Below, piece after piece: positions 1 to 6,881 of a stretch of 7,156 nucleotides of DNA; within the stretch, counting starts at the first letter, position 1, and each line of letters begins with the position of its first letter. The notes beneath the pieces were generated by a model. It ran no database searches. It saw only the letters and a list, made by a program, of their open reading frames with translations, and was not told the DNA's origin. The position numbers were made by a program, and so were the translations under genes. The DNA is taken from contig CALKXN010000116.1 in NCBI GenBank assembly GCA_938003555.1, positions 1 to 7,156 of the forward strand, in the 5' to 3' direction. The DNA comes from an uncultured Robiginitomaculum sp. (GTDB lineage: Bacteria > Pseudomonadota > Alphaproteobacteria > Caulobacterales > Maricaulaceae).

Positions 1-1966
1 CCTCACCGCCCGGTAATTCAAAAATATTACCTTGAGCAATAATATCGATAAGGGTTTGAGTGTACCGCGTATCAAATTCACGCACGCCAAAGAGGTAATC
101 TCTCTCGGCTTGCGTCGCAAAATCACCGCCTGATGGCGACGAGAACAATGATGGCGCAAAGAAATTCACAGGAACGCAACCGTCGGACACTTCGGCGCTT
201 ACATTTATGCCCGTTGCATCACATGGCCCATTCAACAAGTTCAAAGCACCAGTATCTTCATCTGTAGGATCATTTGGGTTAATCCCCAAAGCAAAATTAA
301 GGTTCTGCTCCAAAAGACCAGGGCGCTTAGACAGGCCTTTCGAGAATGTATGATTCACAGATGCATCAAATTCCCAACCATTTAGCGAACCAAAATTCAA
401 GCCAGGAAGATCCCCGCGCGTGCCGCCAACAATTCTTGTTTGAGCGATTTCAACATCATATTCACTACGATCACCAACGATACCGACGCGAGACTGAACG
501 TTGAAGAGCTGCCCTTCTGGTCGCCTATCCAGACCGAAAAACTGAGGGGTACATAAATCATCAGGTAAATTAAAACAGTTTTCCGTACCAAACGGATTTT
601 GATTGGAATTTAAGTAGCTCAAAAACGCTGTTTGATAATTTGGAGTACGCAAAAGCTCATTATAAGCTTGGTTACAATCCGCGCCGCCCGCATTAAAGTT
701 ACAAGGGTTAAACGGATTGTTAGCTGGAACAATTGGAGCTGTTGGGAATTGCTGTGAACGATTTTTGACATTTACGCTTGAGCTAAACACCTCAAAATAC
801 GGCGTTATGTTCATTTCGCCTTCGAATGTGTACTCACCATTCAGGAAGAGAGACGATTGCTTCTGCTCTGCATTTAGTTGAGCAAAATCAACTTGGTTCG
901 CATTTGTCGTAAAGTCGACGAAGTTCACATCGCGAATTCCGTCACCATTTGCATCCACTGAAGTTCCGAATAGTGTGGATTCTGAGAACGGGCCAAAGGC
1001 ATTTCCTATTTCAGGTTGATAATAAACAACACCAAATGTGCTTGACAAACCGTTCGTTGCCGGATCACGCAGCAAAATGCTTTGAGACAGGCCTGAAACA
1101 ACGCAATCAGTTTGGCTAATGCCAAGGCCAGCAGCAGCCGCTTCTACATTGTAGGTTTGGTCTAACGTACGAATTTCTCCGGATTCTGTGACCTCTCTTC
1201 GAGTTTGACACCCTGGGAAAAATTCACGTTGACCAGATGTGTAGGGGTCTGTGTAACGATACTCTACCGCGCCGCCAATAAAACCTCTATCGCCGTTCAC
1301 GCCATAACGTGCGCCGAGCGTATAATCAGAGCCGGCTGAGTTGCCTTCAGGACGATCACCTGAAATATCTATCTCTAGTCCATCATAATCATTTCGAAGA
1401 ATAACGTTTGCAACACCTGCAACAGCGTCAGAACCATAAACAGCAGACGCACCATCGAGAACGAGTTCGTTTCTATCGATCATAGTTTGCGGCAGTAGGT
1501 TCAGTGACGGATTTTGAGGGGCACCCTCAACACCAGCCGGCGCAACGCGGCGTCCGTTCAACAGCACGAGTGTACGACTTGCGCCCAAACCGCGAAGGTT
1601 AATTGTTTCAGATCCCGGCCCATTACCCAAAACAAAGCCGTTAAATGTTGAATCAATTTGTTGGCCTGCAGAGATCGGGTTGCTTTGTAGGATTTCTACA
1701 GGGCTAAACAAACCCTCTTGATTAGACTCATCCGTCGTTATCACTTGGACGGGAGCAATTGATGTAAATGTACTCTTCTTGAGGCGCGACCCCGTAACAA
1801 CAACTTCATCACCTTCTTCATCGTCAAGAACCTCATCAACTGTTTCAACAGCAATTGGTTCATCATCAGCAGTTTGTGCATATGCAGGGGCAGCAACACT
1901 CATTGCTGCAAAGCCAGCCAGAACGCTTGTTCCAAGCAACAACTTTTTTAGGTCTAATTGGGTCAT
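1..1966 (-). CDS. TonB-dependent outer-membrane receptor (OAR-like), N-terminal 655 codons, truncated by the window edge
   Basis: This is a receptor for energised uptake of an unknown ligand across the outer membrane. The frame is open from the ATG at 1966 to the left edge. Residues 1-30 form a signal peptide (KK, a hydrophobic core, cleavage after APAYA). An acidic linker (about 31-54) leads to a TonB-box-like DEVVVTGSR (53-61). The plug spans about 66-190 and carries the family signatures LRGLGASRTLVLLNGRRV and DGASAVYGSDAVAGVANVIL. The rest is the start of the beta-barrel with long Asn/Gly-rich loops. No STN signalling domain precedes the plug, so direct anti-sigma signalling is unlikely. 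Loops hold eight cysteines in four successive pairs (253/288, 422/431, 464/472, 582/597) and a DANGDGIRD loop (338-346). An AGAGAG purine run lies just upstream of the start. Family members are usually 900-1000 residues, so roughly the last third is missing. The substrate is not predictable. Confidence 0.97.
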   Translation of the reverse strand, partial: MTQLDLKKLLLGTSVLAGFAAMSVAAPAYAQTADDEPIAVETVDEVLDDEEGDEVVVTGSRLKKSTFTSIAPVQVITTDESNQEGLFSPVEILQSNPISAGQQIDSTFNGFVLGNGPGSETINLRGLGASRTLVLLNGRRVAPAGVEGAPQNPSLNLLPQTMIDRNELVLDGASAVYGSDAVAGVANVILRNDYDGLEIDISGDRPEGNSAGSDYTLGARYGVNGDRGFIGGAVEYRYTDPYTSGQREFFPGCQTRREVTESGEIRTLDQTYNVEAAAAGLGISQTDCVVSGLSQSILLRDPATNGLSSTFGVVYYQPEIGNAFGPFSESTLFGTSVDANGDGIRDVNFVDFTTNANQVDFAQLNAEQKQSSLFLNGEYTFEGEMNITPYFEVFSSSVNVKNRSQQFPTAPIVPANNPFNPCNFNAGGADCNQAYNELLRTPNYQTAFLSYLNSNQNPFGTENCFNLPDDLCTPQFFGLDRRPEGQLFNVQSRVGIVGDRSEYDVEIAQTRIVGGTRGDLPGLNFGSLNGWEFDASVNHTFSKGLSKRPGLLEQNLNFALGINPNDPTDEDTGALNLLNGPCDATGINVSAEVSDGCVPVNFFAPSLFSSPSGGDFATQAERDYLFGVREFDTRYTQTLIDIIAQGNIFELPGGE

Positions 1967-1978
1967 AAATCTCTCTTT

Positions 1979-1984
1979 ATTATA
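1979..1984 (-). promoter_or_regulatory. TATAAT match close to the receptor start (possible -10, weak)
   Basis: The minus strand reads a perfect TATAAT, 12 bases before the receptor ATG. At 16-18 bp further upstream there is no recognisable -35 (best CTGTAT), and the implied leader would be only about six bases, cutting off the purine-rich ribosome-binding stretch. It is either an activator-dependent promoter whose upstream symmetries replace the -35, or chance in AT-rich DNA. Low confidence. Confidence 0.22.
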
Positions 1985-2003
1985 CGCCGTAGGAGTAAGT
2001 AAT

Positions 2004-2019
2004 ACAGTCGCAAGACTGT
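2004..2019. repeat. Perfect 6-bp hairpin/inverted repeat ACAGTC-GCAA-GACTGT
   Basis: ACAGTC at 2004-2009 and GACTGT at 2014-2019 are exact reverse complements around the four bases GCAA (TTGC on the receptor strand). The element sits 38-53 bases upstream of the receptor start. It could be an operator dyad or, if transcribed, a small leader hairpin. Its right half is also part of the downstream copy of the direct repeat at 2010-2026. Confidence 0.5.
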
Positions 2020-2026
2020 CACATAG
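2010..2026. repeat. Direct repeat copy 1 (receptor-proximal), GCAAGACTGTCACATAG
   Basis: This 17-base stretch recurs at 2059-2074 as GCAAGCTTTCACATAG, differing by one deleted base and one substitution. On the receptor strand the shared core is CTATGTGA followed by CTTGC. The copies are offset by about 48 bp and have the same orientation, as expected for tandem sites of one regulator. The regulator is not identifiable from the sequence. Confidence 0.5.
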
Positions 2027-2036
2027 TTACAGGCGT

Positions 2037-2052
2037 TTAATGAGGTCATTAA
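2037..2052. promoter_or_regulatory. Palindrome TTAATGA-GG-TCATTAA, candidate operator
   Basis: Two 7-bp arms (2037-2043 and 2046-2052) are perfect reverse complements around a two-base centre. Allowing one bulged T, the symmetry extends to CGTT/AACG on the outside. The palindrome lies between the two copies of the direct repeat, about 71-86 bases upstream of the receptor start. Its short spacer fits a dimeric transcription-factor site better than an RNA hairpin. The binding factor is unknown. Confidence 0.45.
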
Positions 2053-2058
2053 CGATTG

Positions 2059-2074
2059 GCAAGCTTTCACATAG
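2059..2074. repeat. Direct repeat copy 2 (receptor-distal), GCAAGCTTTCACATAG
   Basis: This is the second copy of the element at 2010-2026, with TCACATAG and GCAAG identical and a one-base gap plus one substitution between them. It sits on the far side of the palindrome at 2037-2052, so the three elements form a repeat-palindrome-repeat arrangement upstream of the receptor. Confidence 0.5.
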
Positions 2075-2117
2075 ATTCATTGCGATTTACACCCTATAGT
2101 GTCTTTTCAGCAACAGT

Positions 2118-2144
2118 CATCATTATGCGGGCAGGAAAATGATG
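2118..2144. repeat. Inverted repeat CATCATT-N13-AATGATG
   Basis: The 7-bp arms at 2118-2124 and 2138-2144 are exact reverse complements separated by 13 bases. The half-sites loosely recall iron-regulator boxes, but the spacing is wrong for a canonical Fur box. It may be chance in AT-rich DNA. Confidence 0.25.
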
Positions 2145-2345
2145 CGTGAGCTCTATGAATTTAGGTAAATAGTTCCAAGCCCCCCGCTCGCCAACGTAGA
2201 AACACATAATGAATGGCATCAGAGCAAATTTTCTGAGATACAAGCGACCAGACGACCTTAACACTCAAACATAAAGCTATAAATTGTATAAAAAAACAAT
2301 GGCTTAAATAACAAAGAGTCTGAAGCACGACTTTTACACTAGATA

Positions 2346-2375
2346 TTGATAAACAGATAGTATATGTTGATAAAC
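2346..2375 (+). promoter_or_regulatory. Candidate promoter with a TTGATAAAC direct repeat, upstream of the DUF547 gene
   Basis: TTGATAAAC occurs at 2346-2354 and again at 2367-2375, 21 bp apart, which is two turns of the helix. The first copy supplies a -35-like TTGATA (2346-2351). Seventeen bases later the second copy supplies a -10-like GATAAA (2369-2374), which would start transcription near 2381 with a leader of about 50 bases. The repeat may therefore be a promoter by coincidence, tandem sites for a regulator, or both. Confidence 0.35.
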
Positions 2376-2432
2376 GATAAATTACTCAAAAGAACTTAAT
2401 TTGCAGACGCAATTCGAAATGAGAGAGCCGTC

Positions 2433-3683
2433 ATGTTATTTTCCAGTCCCGCAGCACAAACCCTAACGAGCACACTATCGCCGCTCGCGTTCGCATTCGC
2501 GTTCTCACTATTCGGCCTAAACACAGCACATGCGGCTGAGAACGTAGAGTCTTATGCAAGCTCGCAGCAAAATAAGGCGACGGGTCACCAAATATTAGCA
2601 GCAAATAATTCAGGCATTACTCTACGCTCCGAATTTGCTCAATTCACGCCTCAAGCAAAATCTAAATCGACACGTATTGATTATACAATTTGGGATGAAG
2701 CCCTCAAAGACGTTGTCTTGGATCTTGGGCCATCAACGCGCATTCGCGCGCCCAAACCGCAAGCATCAACTGGATCTCGAATGGTTAAAGGGCATAAAAC
2801 AGCCTATCGCCTGGAAGGCTCTCGCTTTACCTTTGCCTACATTAATGATGAATACCGTGCAGGTTTAACGGAATATCGTAAGGATCTGCAATCTCTGCCA
2901 TCGCGCCTAGACATCACACGTCTGTCCCGTGACGAACAACTCGCTTACTGGCTTAATCTTCACAATGTATCCGTCATTGAGCAAATCGCATTGAATTATC
3001 CGACGCAGCGCCCCTCAACGATCAAAGTGAAGATTGATGGCCGCAAAGACAAGCTTGATGAAGCCAAATTCATTGAGGTAGGCGGTGTAAAGATGTCTCC
3101 CAAAGACATTCGCACACAGATCGTCTATCCAAATTGGACAGATGCAAATGTAATTTATGGATTTTACCGTGGTGACATTGGCAGCCCTATGATACCGCGT
3201 TACGCTTATGATGCGAGCAATTTGAGTTACACGCTAAATGACAATGGGCACGAATTCGTCAATTCATTGCGTGGCTTTCACCGCACCCTCGGGCACCGGA
3301 ATGTATCGGCAATTTACAAAGAAGCTGCCCCTTACTACTTCTCAGATTGGGATAACGACCTGACCAAACATCTTTCGAGACATATCAAAGAAGAGTTAGC
3401 CAGTGATTTGCAGACTGGCGAACCCTTACGCGTTGACCGTTACGATACCATGGTCGCAGATTTATCAGGTGGTCGAGGCTTCGGAAGTTCAGGAACGTCA
3501 ATTAGTGGCCAGTTAAACATGTCTGCTGAAGCGGCAAGGCTTCTTGGCGAAGTTCGCCAAAAGCAAGATATCTTGCGCGGCCGAGGCGAAATTGGACAAC
3601 AGCCCAAAGGCTGGGTCGTTATCGAAGACCTTTACACGGATGATCCTGACTCGCCGTCTGAACCGCAAGATAAAGACGAGTAG
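2433..3683 (+). CDS. Secreted DUF547-domain protein, 416 aa
   Basis: This is a protein of unknown biochemical function, probably periplasmic or exported. Residues 1-34 look like a signal peptide (hydrophobic AFAFAFSLFGL, then NTAHA before AEN). A low-complexity region of about 50 residues follows. The DUF547 domain spans about 138-285. It is recognised by RLSRDEQLAYWLNLHNVSVI at 163-182 (family pattern: W-x-N-x-x-N followed by a Pro-containing YP), by the GGVKMSPKDI strand-helix piece, and by GDIGSPMIPRYAY ending in FVNSLRGFH. The tail holds a Gly/Ser-rich linker (345-360) and an acidic end. The start is supported by GAGAGAG at 2421-2427. A strong terminator follows. The receptor gene diverges from it, so co-regulation is plausible. 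Many DUF547 proteins show a Cys/His-containing motif where this one has IYGFYRGDIGSP; that comparison is from memory. Not membrane-anchored beyond the signal peptide. Confidence 0.9.
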   Translation: MLFSSPAAQTLTSTLSPLAFAFAFSLFGLNTAHAAENVESYASSQQNKATGHQILAANNSGITLRSEFAQFTPQAKSKSTRIDYTIWDEALKDVVLDLGPSTRIRAPKPQASTGSRMVKGHKTAYRLEGSRFTFAYINDEYRAGLTEYRKDLQSLPSRLDITRLSRDEQLAYWLNLHNVSVIEQIALNYPTQRPSTIKVKIDGRKDKLDEAKFIEVGGVKMSPKDIRTQIVYPNWTDANVIYGFYRGDIGSPMIPRYAYDASNLSYTLNDNGHEFVNSLRGFHRTLGHRNVSAIYKEAAPYYFSDWDNDLTKHLSRHIKEELASDLQTGEPLRVDRYDTMVADLSGGRGFGSSGTSISGQLNMSAEAARLLGEVRQKQDILRGRGEIGQQPKGWVVIEDLYTDDPDSPSEPQDKDE

Positions 3684-3704
3684 TCAGCAGCGTTAACTTG
3701 ACTT

Positions 3705-3729
3705 AAAGCGGGCTGCGGCCCCTTTTTTT
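3705..3729 (+). terminator. Rho-independent terminator of the DUF547 gene
   Basis: The stem pairs AAAG and GGGC (3705-3708, 3710-3713) with GCCC and CTTT (3718-3721, 3722-3725), with one bulged C at 3709 and a TGCG loop. Seven consecutive T (3723-3729) end it. It starts 22 bases after the DUF547 stop codon and 59 bases before the exoD start, so exoD probably does not depend mainly on read-through. Confidence 0.85.
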
Positions 3730-3751
3730 ATGCCCCATACCCCCGAAATTT

Positions 3752-3756
3752 AGGGA
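3752..3756 (+). promoter_or_regulatory. Shine-Dalgarno AGGGA that fixes the GTG start of exoD
   Basis: AGGGA lies seven bases before the GTG at 3764. There is no in-frame ATG near the family's expected N-terminus, so this site decides the start. The gap between the preceding terminator and this site is only about 20 bases, so the exoD promoter must lie very close, within the terminator or inside the upstream gene. Confidence 0.65.
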
Positions 3757-3763
3757 CATCCAA

Positions 3764-4357
3764 GTGAACAATATCGAAGATAAAAAACCCCTTCAAGACA
3801 CGCTGAACCACTTGGACGACGCTTTTGAGAATGCTGAGACGCGCGACCTTATTACAATCGTCGAAGCTTTTGGTGAACGCGCTTTTGGGCCAATCTTGAT
3901 TCTGTCAGGATTAATTCTACTCACGCCGCTTGGCGCCATACCGGGCGTGCCCGTTGCGCTTAGCGTCATTGTTATATCCTTTGCCGTTCAGCTTCTGCTG
4001 GGCCGCGATACGCCGTGGATGCCTAAAGTCTTAGCCCGCGTAAAAATGCGCCGCAAAGACGTGATTAAAACCAAAGCCAAAACAGCGCCAGCATTAGCCA
4101 AGATTGACGGGCTCCTACGGCAACGCTTCATATGGGCCTCAAAGCCCGTATTTGCCAAATTAACAGCCGTCTTGAGTATCATTTTCGCCCTCACGCTCCT
4201 GCCGCTGGGCGCTGTTCCATTTGCCGTCATTATACCCGGCTTTATGCTCTGCCTTTTAGGATTAGGCACAGCGGCGCGAGACGGGTTAATCTTATCCATC
4301 GCATATTGCATGAGCTTTGCCGCGCTAGGCGGCATAGCTCTGCTCATTTTGAAATAA
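3764..4357 (+). CDS. exoD: ExoD-family exopolysaccharide-synthesis-like integral membrane protein, 197 aa
   Basis: This is an inner-membrane protein of the ExoD family, named after a Sinorhizobium gene affecting exopolysaccharide production and alkali tolerance; the molecular activity of the family is unknown. A soluble N-terminal helix (1-36) leads to GERAFGPILILSGLILLTPL, the family signature, and hydrophobic segments at about 42-58 and 62-80. A basic cytoplasmic-looking linker (81-128, with RDTPWMPKVLARVKMRRK) follows, then hydrophobic segments at about 131-148, 152-168 and 174-195. PLGAIPG (55-61) and PLGAVPF (147-153) occupy equivalent places in the two halves, suggesting an internal duplication. 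Length is normal for the family. The gene is isolated between a terminator and the convergent hut genes, with no polysaccharide genes in view, so the role is by family only. Start GTG, see the site at 3752. Confidence 0.88.
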   Translation: MNNIEDKKPLQDTLNHLDDAFENAETRDLITIVEAFGERAFGPILILSGLILLTPLGAIPGVPVALSVIVISFAVQLLLGRDTPWMPKVLARVKMRRKDVIKTKAKTAPALAKIDGLLRQRFIWASKPVFAKLTAVLSIIFALTLLPLGAVPFAVIIPGFMLCLLGLGTAARDGLILSIAYCMSFAALGGIALLILK

Positions 4358-4367
4358 AATGGCATTT

Positions 4368-4399
4368 AAGCCGATGAGGACTTTAGCCCTCTTCGCCTT
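4368..4399. terminator. Hairpin between convergent exoD and hutU, possible bidirectional terminator
   Basis: The left arm 4368-4379 and right arm 4388-4399 pair at 10 of 12 positions (AAG, CGA and GAGG with CTT, TCG and CCTC; two mismatches) around an 8-base loop. It lies 10 bases after the exoD stop and 11 bases after the hutU stop, in the only gap between two convergent genes. Neither side has a clean T-run, so termination would be modest or factor-assisted. Confidence 0.4.
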
Positions 4400-4410
4400 G
4401 ATCGCTAAAA

Positions 4411-6084
4411 TTACCCGCCCAAAATACCCGGCAATTTAAGCTGCTGCGCCTTTGCGCAATCCACAGCAATCTCATAGCCCGCATCGGCATGGCGCATAAC
4501 GCCTGTGGCCGGATCATTCCACAAAACGCGCTTGAGGCGGCGATCGGCGTCCGCGCTGCCATCGGCAACGATGACCATTCCGGAATGTTGCGAATATCCC
4601 ATGCCCACGCCGCCGCCATGATGCAAAGACACCCATGTCGCGCCGGATGCCGTATTTAAAAGCGCATTGAGCAGCGGCCAATCGGAAACCGCATCAGAGC
4701 CATCTTTCATCGCTTCGGTTTCGCGGTTTGGCGACGCCACAGAGCCAGAGTCCAGATGATCGCGGCCAATGACAACAGGCGCGCTAAGCTCTCCTGTGCG
4801 CACCATTTCATTAAAAGCGAGGCCTAATTTGTGACGCTGCCCCAAACCAACCCAGCAAATCCGCGCAGGCAAGCCTTGGAACGAAATGCGCTCGCGCGCC
4901 ATATCCAGCCAGTGATGCAAATGCGGGTCATCGGGAATAAGCTCTTTAACTTTGGCATCTGTTTTATAAATATCTTCTGGATCACCGGACAATGCCACCC
5001 ATCGAAACGGGCCAATACCGCGGCAAAAGAGCGGGCGGATATAGGCAGGCACAAAGCCGGGAAAATCAAAGGCATTCTCCAGACCTTCATCTTTGGCGAC
5101 TTGGCGAATATTATTCCCATAATCCAGCGTTGGCACGCCTTGGTTCCAAAAGGCGACCATAGCCTCGACTTGGGTTTTCATTGACGCGCGAGCCGCTTCT
5201 TCAACCGATTTCGGGTCTTTGGTTTTCGCGTCATTCCACTGCGCCACGCTCCAGCCTTGAGGAAGATAACCATTTAGAGGATCATGAGCAGAGGTTTGAT
5301 CGGTGACGATGTCGGGCCGAACGCCGCGCTTAATCAGCTCTGGGAAAATATCAGCAGCATTGCCAAGAAGGCCAACGGATTTAACCTCGCCCGCCGCTGT
5401 CCATTTTTCGATGAGCGCTAAGGCTTCATCGAGCGACTTGGCTTTGGCGTCGACATATCCCGTGCGCAGGCGAAAATCGATGCGGGTTTCATCACATTCC
5501 ACGGCAAGGCAACATGCCCCTGCCATGACCGCCGCCAATGGCTGCGCGCCGCCCATGCCGCCTAAGCCGCCCGTCAAAATCCATTTGCCTGTCAGGTCGC
5601 CGTTATAATGCTGCCGCCCCGCCTCGACGAAGGTTTCATATGTGCCCTGCACAATGCCCTGCGTGCCAATATAAATCCAAGAGCCCGCCGTCATCTGGCC
5701 ATACATGGCGAGACCCTTTTTATCGAGTTCATTAAAGTGATCCCAATTGGCCCAGTTCGGAACAAGATTTGAGTTCGCGATTAGAACACGCGGCGCGTCT
5801 TTATGGGTTTGAAATACGCCAACAGGCTTGCCCGACTGCACCAGCAAGGTCTCGTCATCCTCTAATTCTTTGAGGCTCGCAACGATCTGGTCATAGGCTT
5901 CCCAATTACGCGCAGCGCGGCCTATGCCGCCATAAACAACAAGCTCGTGCGGGTTCTCGGCGACATCAGGATGAAGATTGTTCATTAACATGCGCATAGG
6001 CGCTTCGGTGAGCCAAGATTTCGCCGTGATCTCCGTACCTGTAGCAGGGTAAATATCGCGGCTATTTTTGCGTGTGAAGGTCAT
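4411..6084 (-). CDS. hutU: Urocanate hydratase (urocanase), EC 4.2.1.49, 557 aa
   Basis: Cytoplasmic, NAD+-dependent enzyme that hydrates urocanate to 4-imidazolone-5-propionate, the second step of histidine breakdown. It is full length, with the same 557-residue length as the well-studied Pseudomonas putida enzyme, and key positions fall at the same numbers: catalytic Cys410 in [12 protein letters not shown], and NAD+ contacts G52-G53, Q130, G176-M177-G178, E196, R201, N242-A243, QTSAH 263-267, Y273-L274, Y322 and G492. Other hallmarks are [15 protein letters not shown] (171-185) and [15 protein letters not shown] (488-502). It is the last gene of the visible hut run. Its ATG overlaps the hutG stop in an ATGA, and an AAGGTG ribosome-binding site sits inside the hutG end. 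Nothing looks broken. Confidence 0.99.
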   Translation of the reverse strand: MTFTRKNSRDIYPATGTEITAKSWLTEAPMRMLMNNLHPDVAENPHELVVYGGIGRAARNWEAYDQIVASLKELEDDETLLVQSGKPVGVFQTHKDAPRVLIANSNLVPNWANWDHFNELDKKGLAMYGQMTAGSWIYIGTQGIVQGTYETFVEAGRQHYNGDLTGKWILTGGLGGMGGAQPLAAVMAGACCLAVECDETRIDFRLRTGYVDAKAKSLDEALALIEKWTAAGEVKSVGLLGNAADIFPELIKRGVRPDIVTDQTSAHDPLNGYLPQGWSVAQWNDAKTKDPKSVEEAARASMKTQVEAMVAFWNQGVPTLDYGNNIRQVAKDEGLENAFDFPGFVPAYIRPLFCRGIGPFRWVALSGDPEDIYKTDAKVKELIPDDPHLHHWLDMARERISFQGLPARICWVGLGQRHKLGLAFNEMVRTGELSAPVVIGRDHLDSGSVASPNRETEAMKDGSDAVSDWPLLNALLNTASGATWVSLHHGGGVGMGYSQHSGMVIVADGSADADRRLKRVLWNDPATGVMRHADAGYEIAVDCAKAQQLKLPGILGG

Positions 6085-6881
6085 GTGATGTCACCTTTTA
6101 AAATGCGTGTTTCAAGAGTGGTTAGAATTGTTTTTAAGACGGCGCGTAAATTATCCGCGCGGCGCGGCGCGTAAATCCACGGCGCGCGCTCATCCATATA
6201 ATTGATTTGGGCCAGCTCCATTTGTATGGCGTGCACCCCATCATCAGGGCGTCCGTAATGGCGCGTCGTCCAGCCGCCTTTAAAACGGCCATTTTCAACA
6301 TAGCTATAGCCCGCAGCTTTCGCGCAACTCTTCGCAACACTATTTTGGATCACTGGCGCGCAGGTCTGTCCATGATTTGTGCCAATATTAAAGTCAGGCA
6401 AAGCGCCCTCAAACAAATACGGGACTTGGGAGCGAATAGAGTGGCAATCATATAAGACGGCCAAGCCGTGAATTGATTTTACGCGCGCAATCTGCGCCTT
6501 AAGTGCCGCATGATACGGGCTATGATATGTGATACGGCGCTGCTCAATTTCTGCGGCGTTAGGTTCCTGATTTTCGCGGTAAATTGGCGTATTATCGAAA
6601 TCAATTCGCGGACAAAGCCCTGTTGTATTTTTCCCCGGATATAAACTTACGCCCGACGGATCACGGTTTGGGTCAACAACATAACGGTGAAAATTGGCCC
6701 GCACCATCGTCACGCCGTGAAGTAGCCCATCATAAAGCCGATCTATATGCCAGTCCGTATCGGAGAGTTCGCGGCCAACATCATTAAAGCGCGCGAATAT
6801 ATTTTCCGGCACAAATAGTCCCGAATGGGGCATGGCCAAAATGAGAGGGCTGTCGCCGGTTATGACATCAACGGGAGTCAT
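6081..6881 (-). CDS. hutG: N-formylglutamate deformylase (amidohydrolase), 266 aa
   Basis: Cytoplasmic hydrolase splitting N-formyl-L-glutamate into glutamate and formate, the last step of the five-step histidine pathway. Signatures in order: MPHSG (17-21), [13 protein letters not shown] (40-52), [10 protein letters not shown] (66-75), YHSPYHAAL (119-127), DCHSIR (145-150) and [14 protein letters not shown] (197-210) followed by [15 protein letters not shown] (215-229). The His and Asp residues in PHSG, DTDW and DCHS are likely metal or catalytic ligands, by family. Length is normal. It belongs to the N-formylglutamate amidohydrolase family, not to the arginase-like formimidoylglutamase that some other bacteria also call HutG. 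Its start shares one base with the hutH stop (TAATG) and has no strong Shine-Dalgarno, which suggests translational coupling. Its stop overlaps the hutU start by four bases. Confidence 0.97.
   Translation of the reverse strand: MTPVDVITGDSPLILAMPHSGLFVPENIFARFNDVGRELSDTDWHIDRLYDGLLHGVTMVRANFHRYVVDPNRDPSGVSLYPGKNTTGLCPRIDFDNTPIYRENQEPNAAEIEQRRITYHSPYHAALKAQIARVKSIHGLAVLYDCHSIRSQVPYLFEGALPDFNIGTNHGQTCAPVIQNSVAKSCAKAAGYSYVENGRFKGGWTTRHYGRPDDGVHAIQMELAQINYMDERAPWIYAPRRADNLRAVLKTILTTLETRILKGDIT
6092..6097 (-). promoter_or_regulatory. Ribosome-binding site AAGGTG for hutU, inside the hutG coding end
   Basis: AAGGTG on the minus strand lies seven bases before the hutU ATG (6084), within the last codons of hutG. 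Together with the ATGA overlap it confirms the hutU start and indicates coupled translation of the two genes. Confidence 0.7.

Larger units (their letters stand above)
1967..2432. other. Divergent intergenic regulatory region between the receptor and the DUF547 gene
   Basis: These 466 bp of AT-rich sequence separate two divergently transcribed genes. I see no credible coding region, tRNA or other structured RNA gene in them. They must hold the promoters of both flanking genes. The receptor-proximal part (about 1979-2074) contains a hairpin, a palindrome and a long direct repeat. The middle (about 2118-2144) has one weak inverted repeat, CATCATT-N13-AATGATG. The DUF547-proximal part (about 2346-2375) has a 9-bp direct repeat overlapping a sigma70-like promoter. 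The stretch 2145-2345 shows only A/T runs and a short ATTGT/ACAAT inverted repeat at 2283-2300. Confidence 0.8.

Noticed and set aside
1779..2099. Plus-strand open frame of 106 codons antisense to the receptor start
   Set aside because: It is Ser/Thr-rich, lies mostly opposite the receptor signal peptide and leader, has no ribosome-binding site and resembles no family. It is a shadow of the receptor's coding strand.
2118..2144. Fur-type iron box upstream of the receptor
   Set aside because: The half-sites TCATCATT and AATGATG look iron-box-like, but the 13-base spacer and poor match to the 19-bp consensus do not support Fur. An iron or siderophore ligand therefore cannot be argued from it.
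1967..2432. tRNA, riboswitch or small-RNA gene in the intergenic region
   Set aside because: No cloverleaf, conserved riboswitch core or terminator-ended short transcript is visible; only short symmetries better read as protein-binding sites.
3684..3763. DUF547 gene and exoD as one operon
   Set aside because: They are collinear and only 80 bp apart, but a strong intrinsic terminator with seven T sits between them, so shared transcription would be minor at most.
4831..5608. Plus-strand open frames opposite hutU (4831-5184 and 5303-5608)
   Set aside because: Both lie entirely within the unmistakable hutU gene on the other strand and their translations are low-complexity, with no recognisable domains.
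1..6084. The receptor as a histidine or urocanate importer linked to the hut genes
   Set aside because: It is separated from hut by two oppositely oriented genes and a terminator, and nothing in the receptor sequence points to that ligand.
6134..6787. Small open frames inside hutG on both strands
   Set aside because: They overlap a complete, conserved hutG in other frames and have no start signals of their own.
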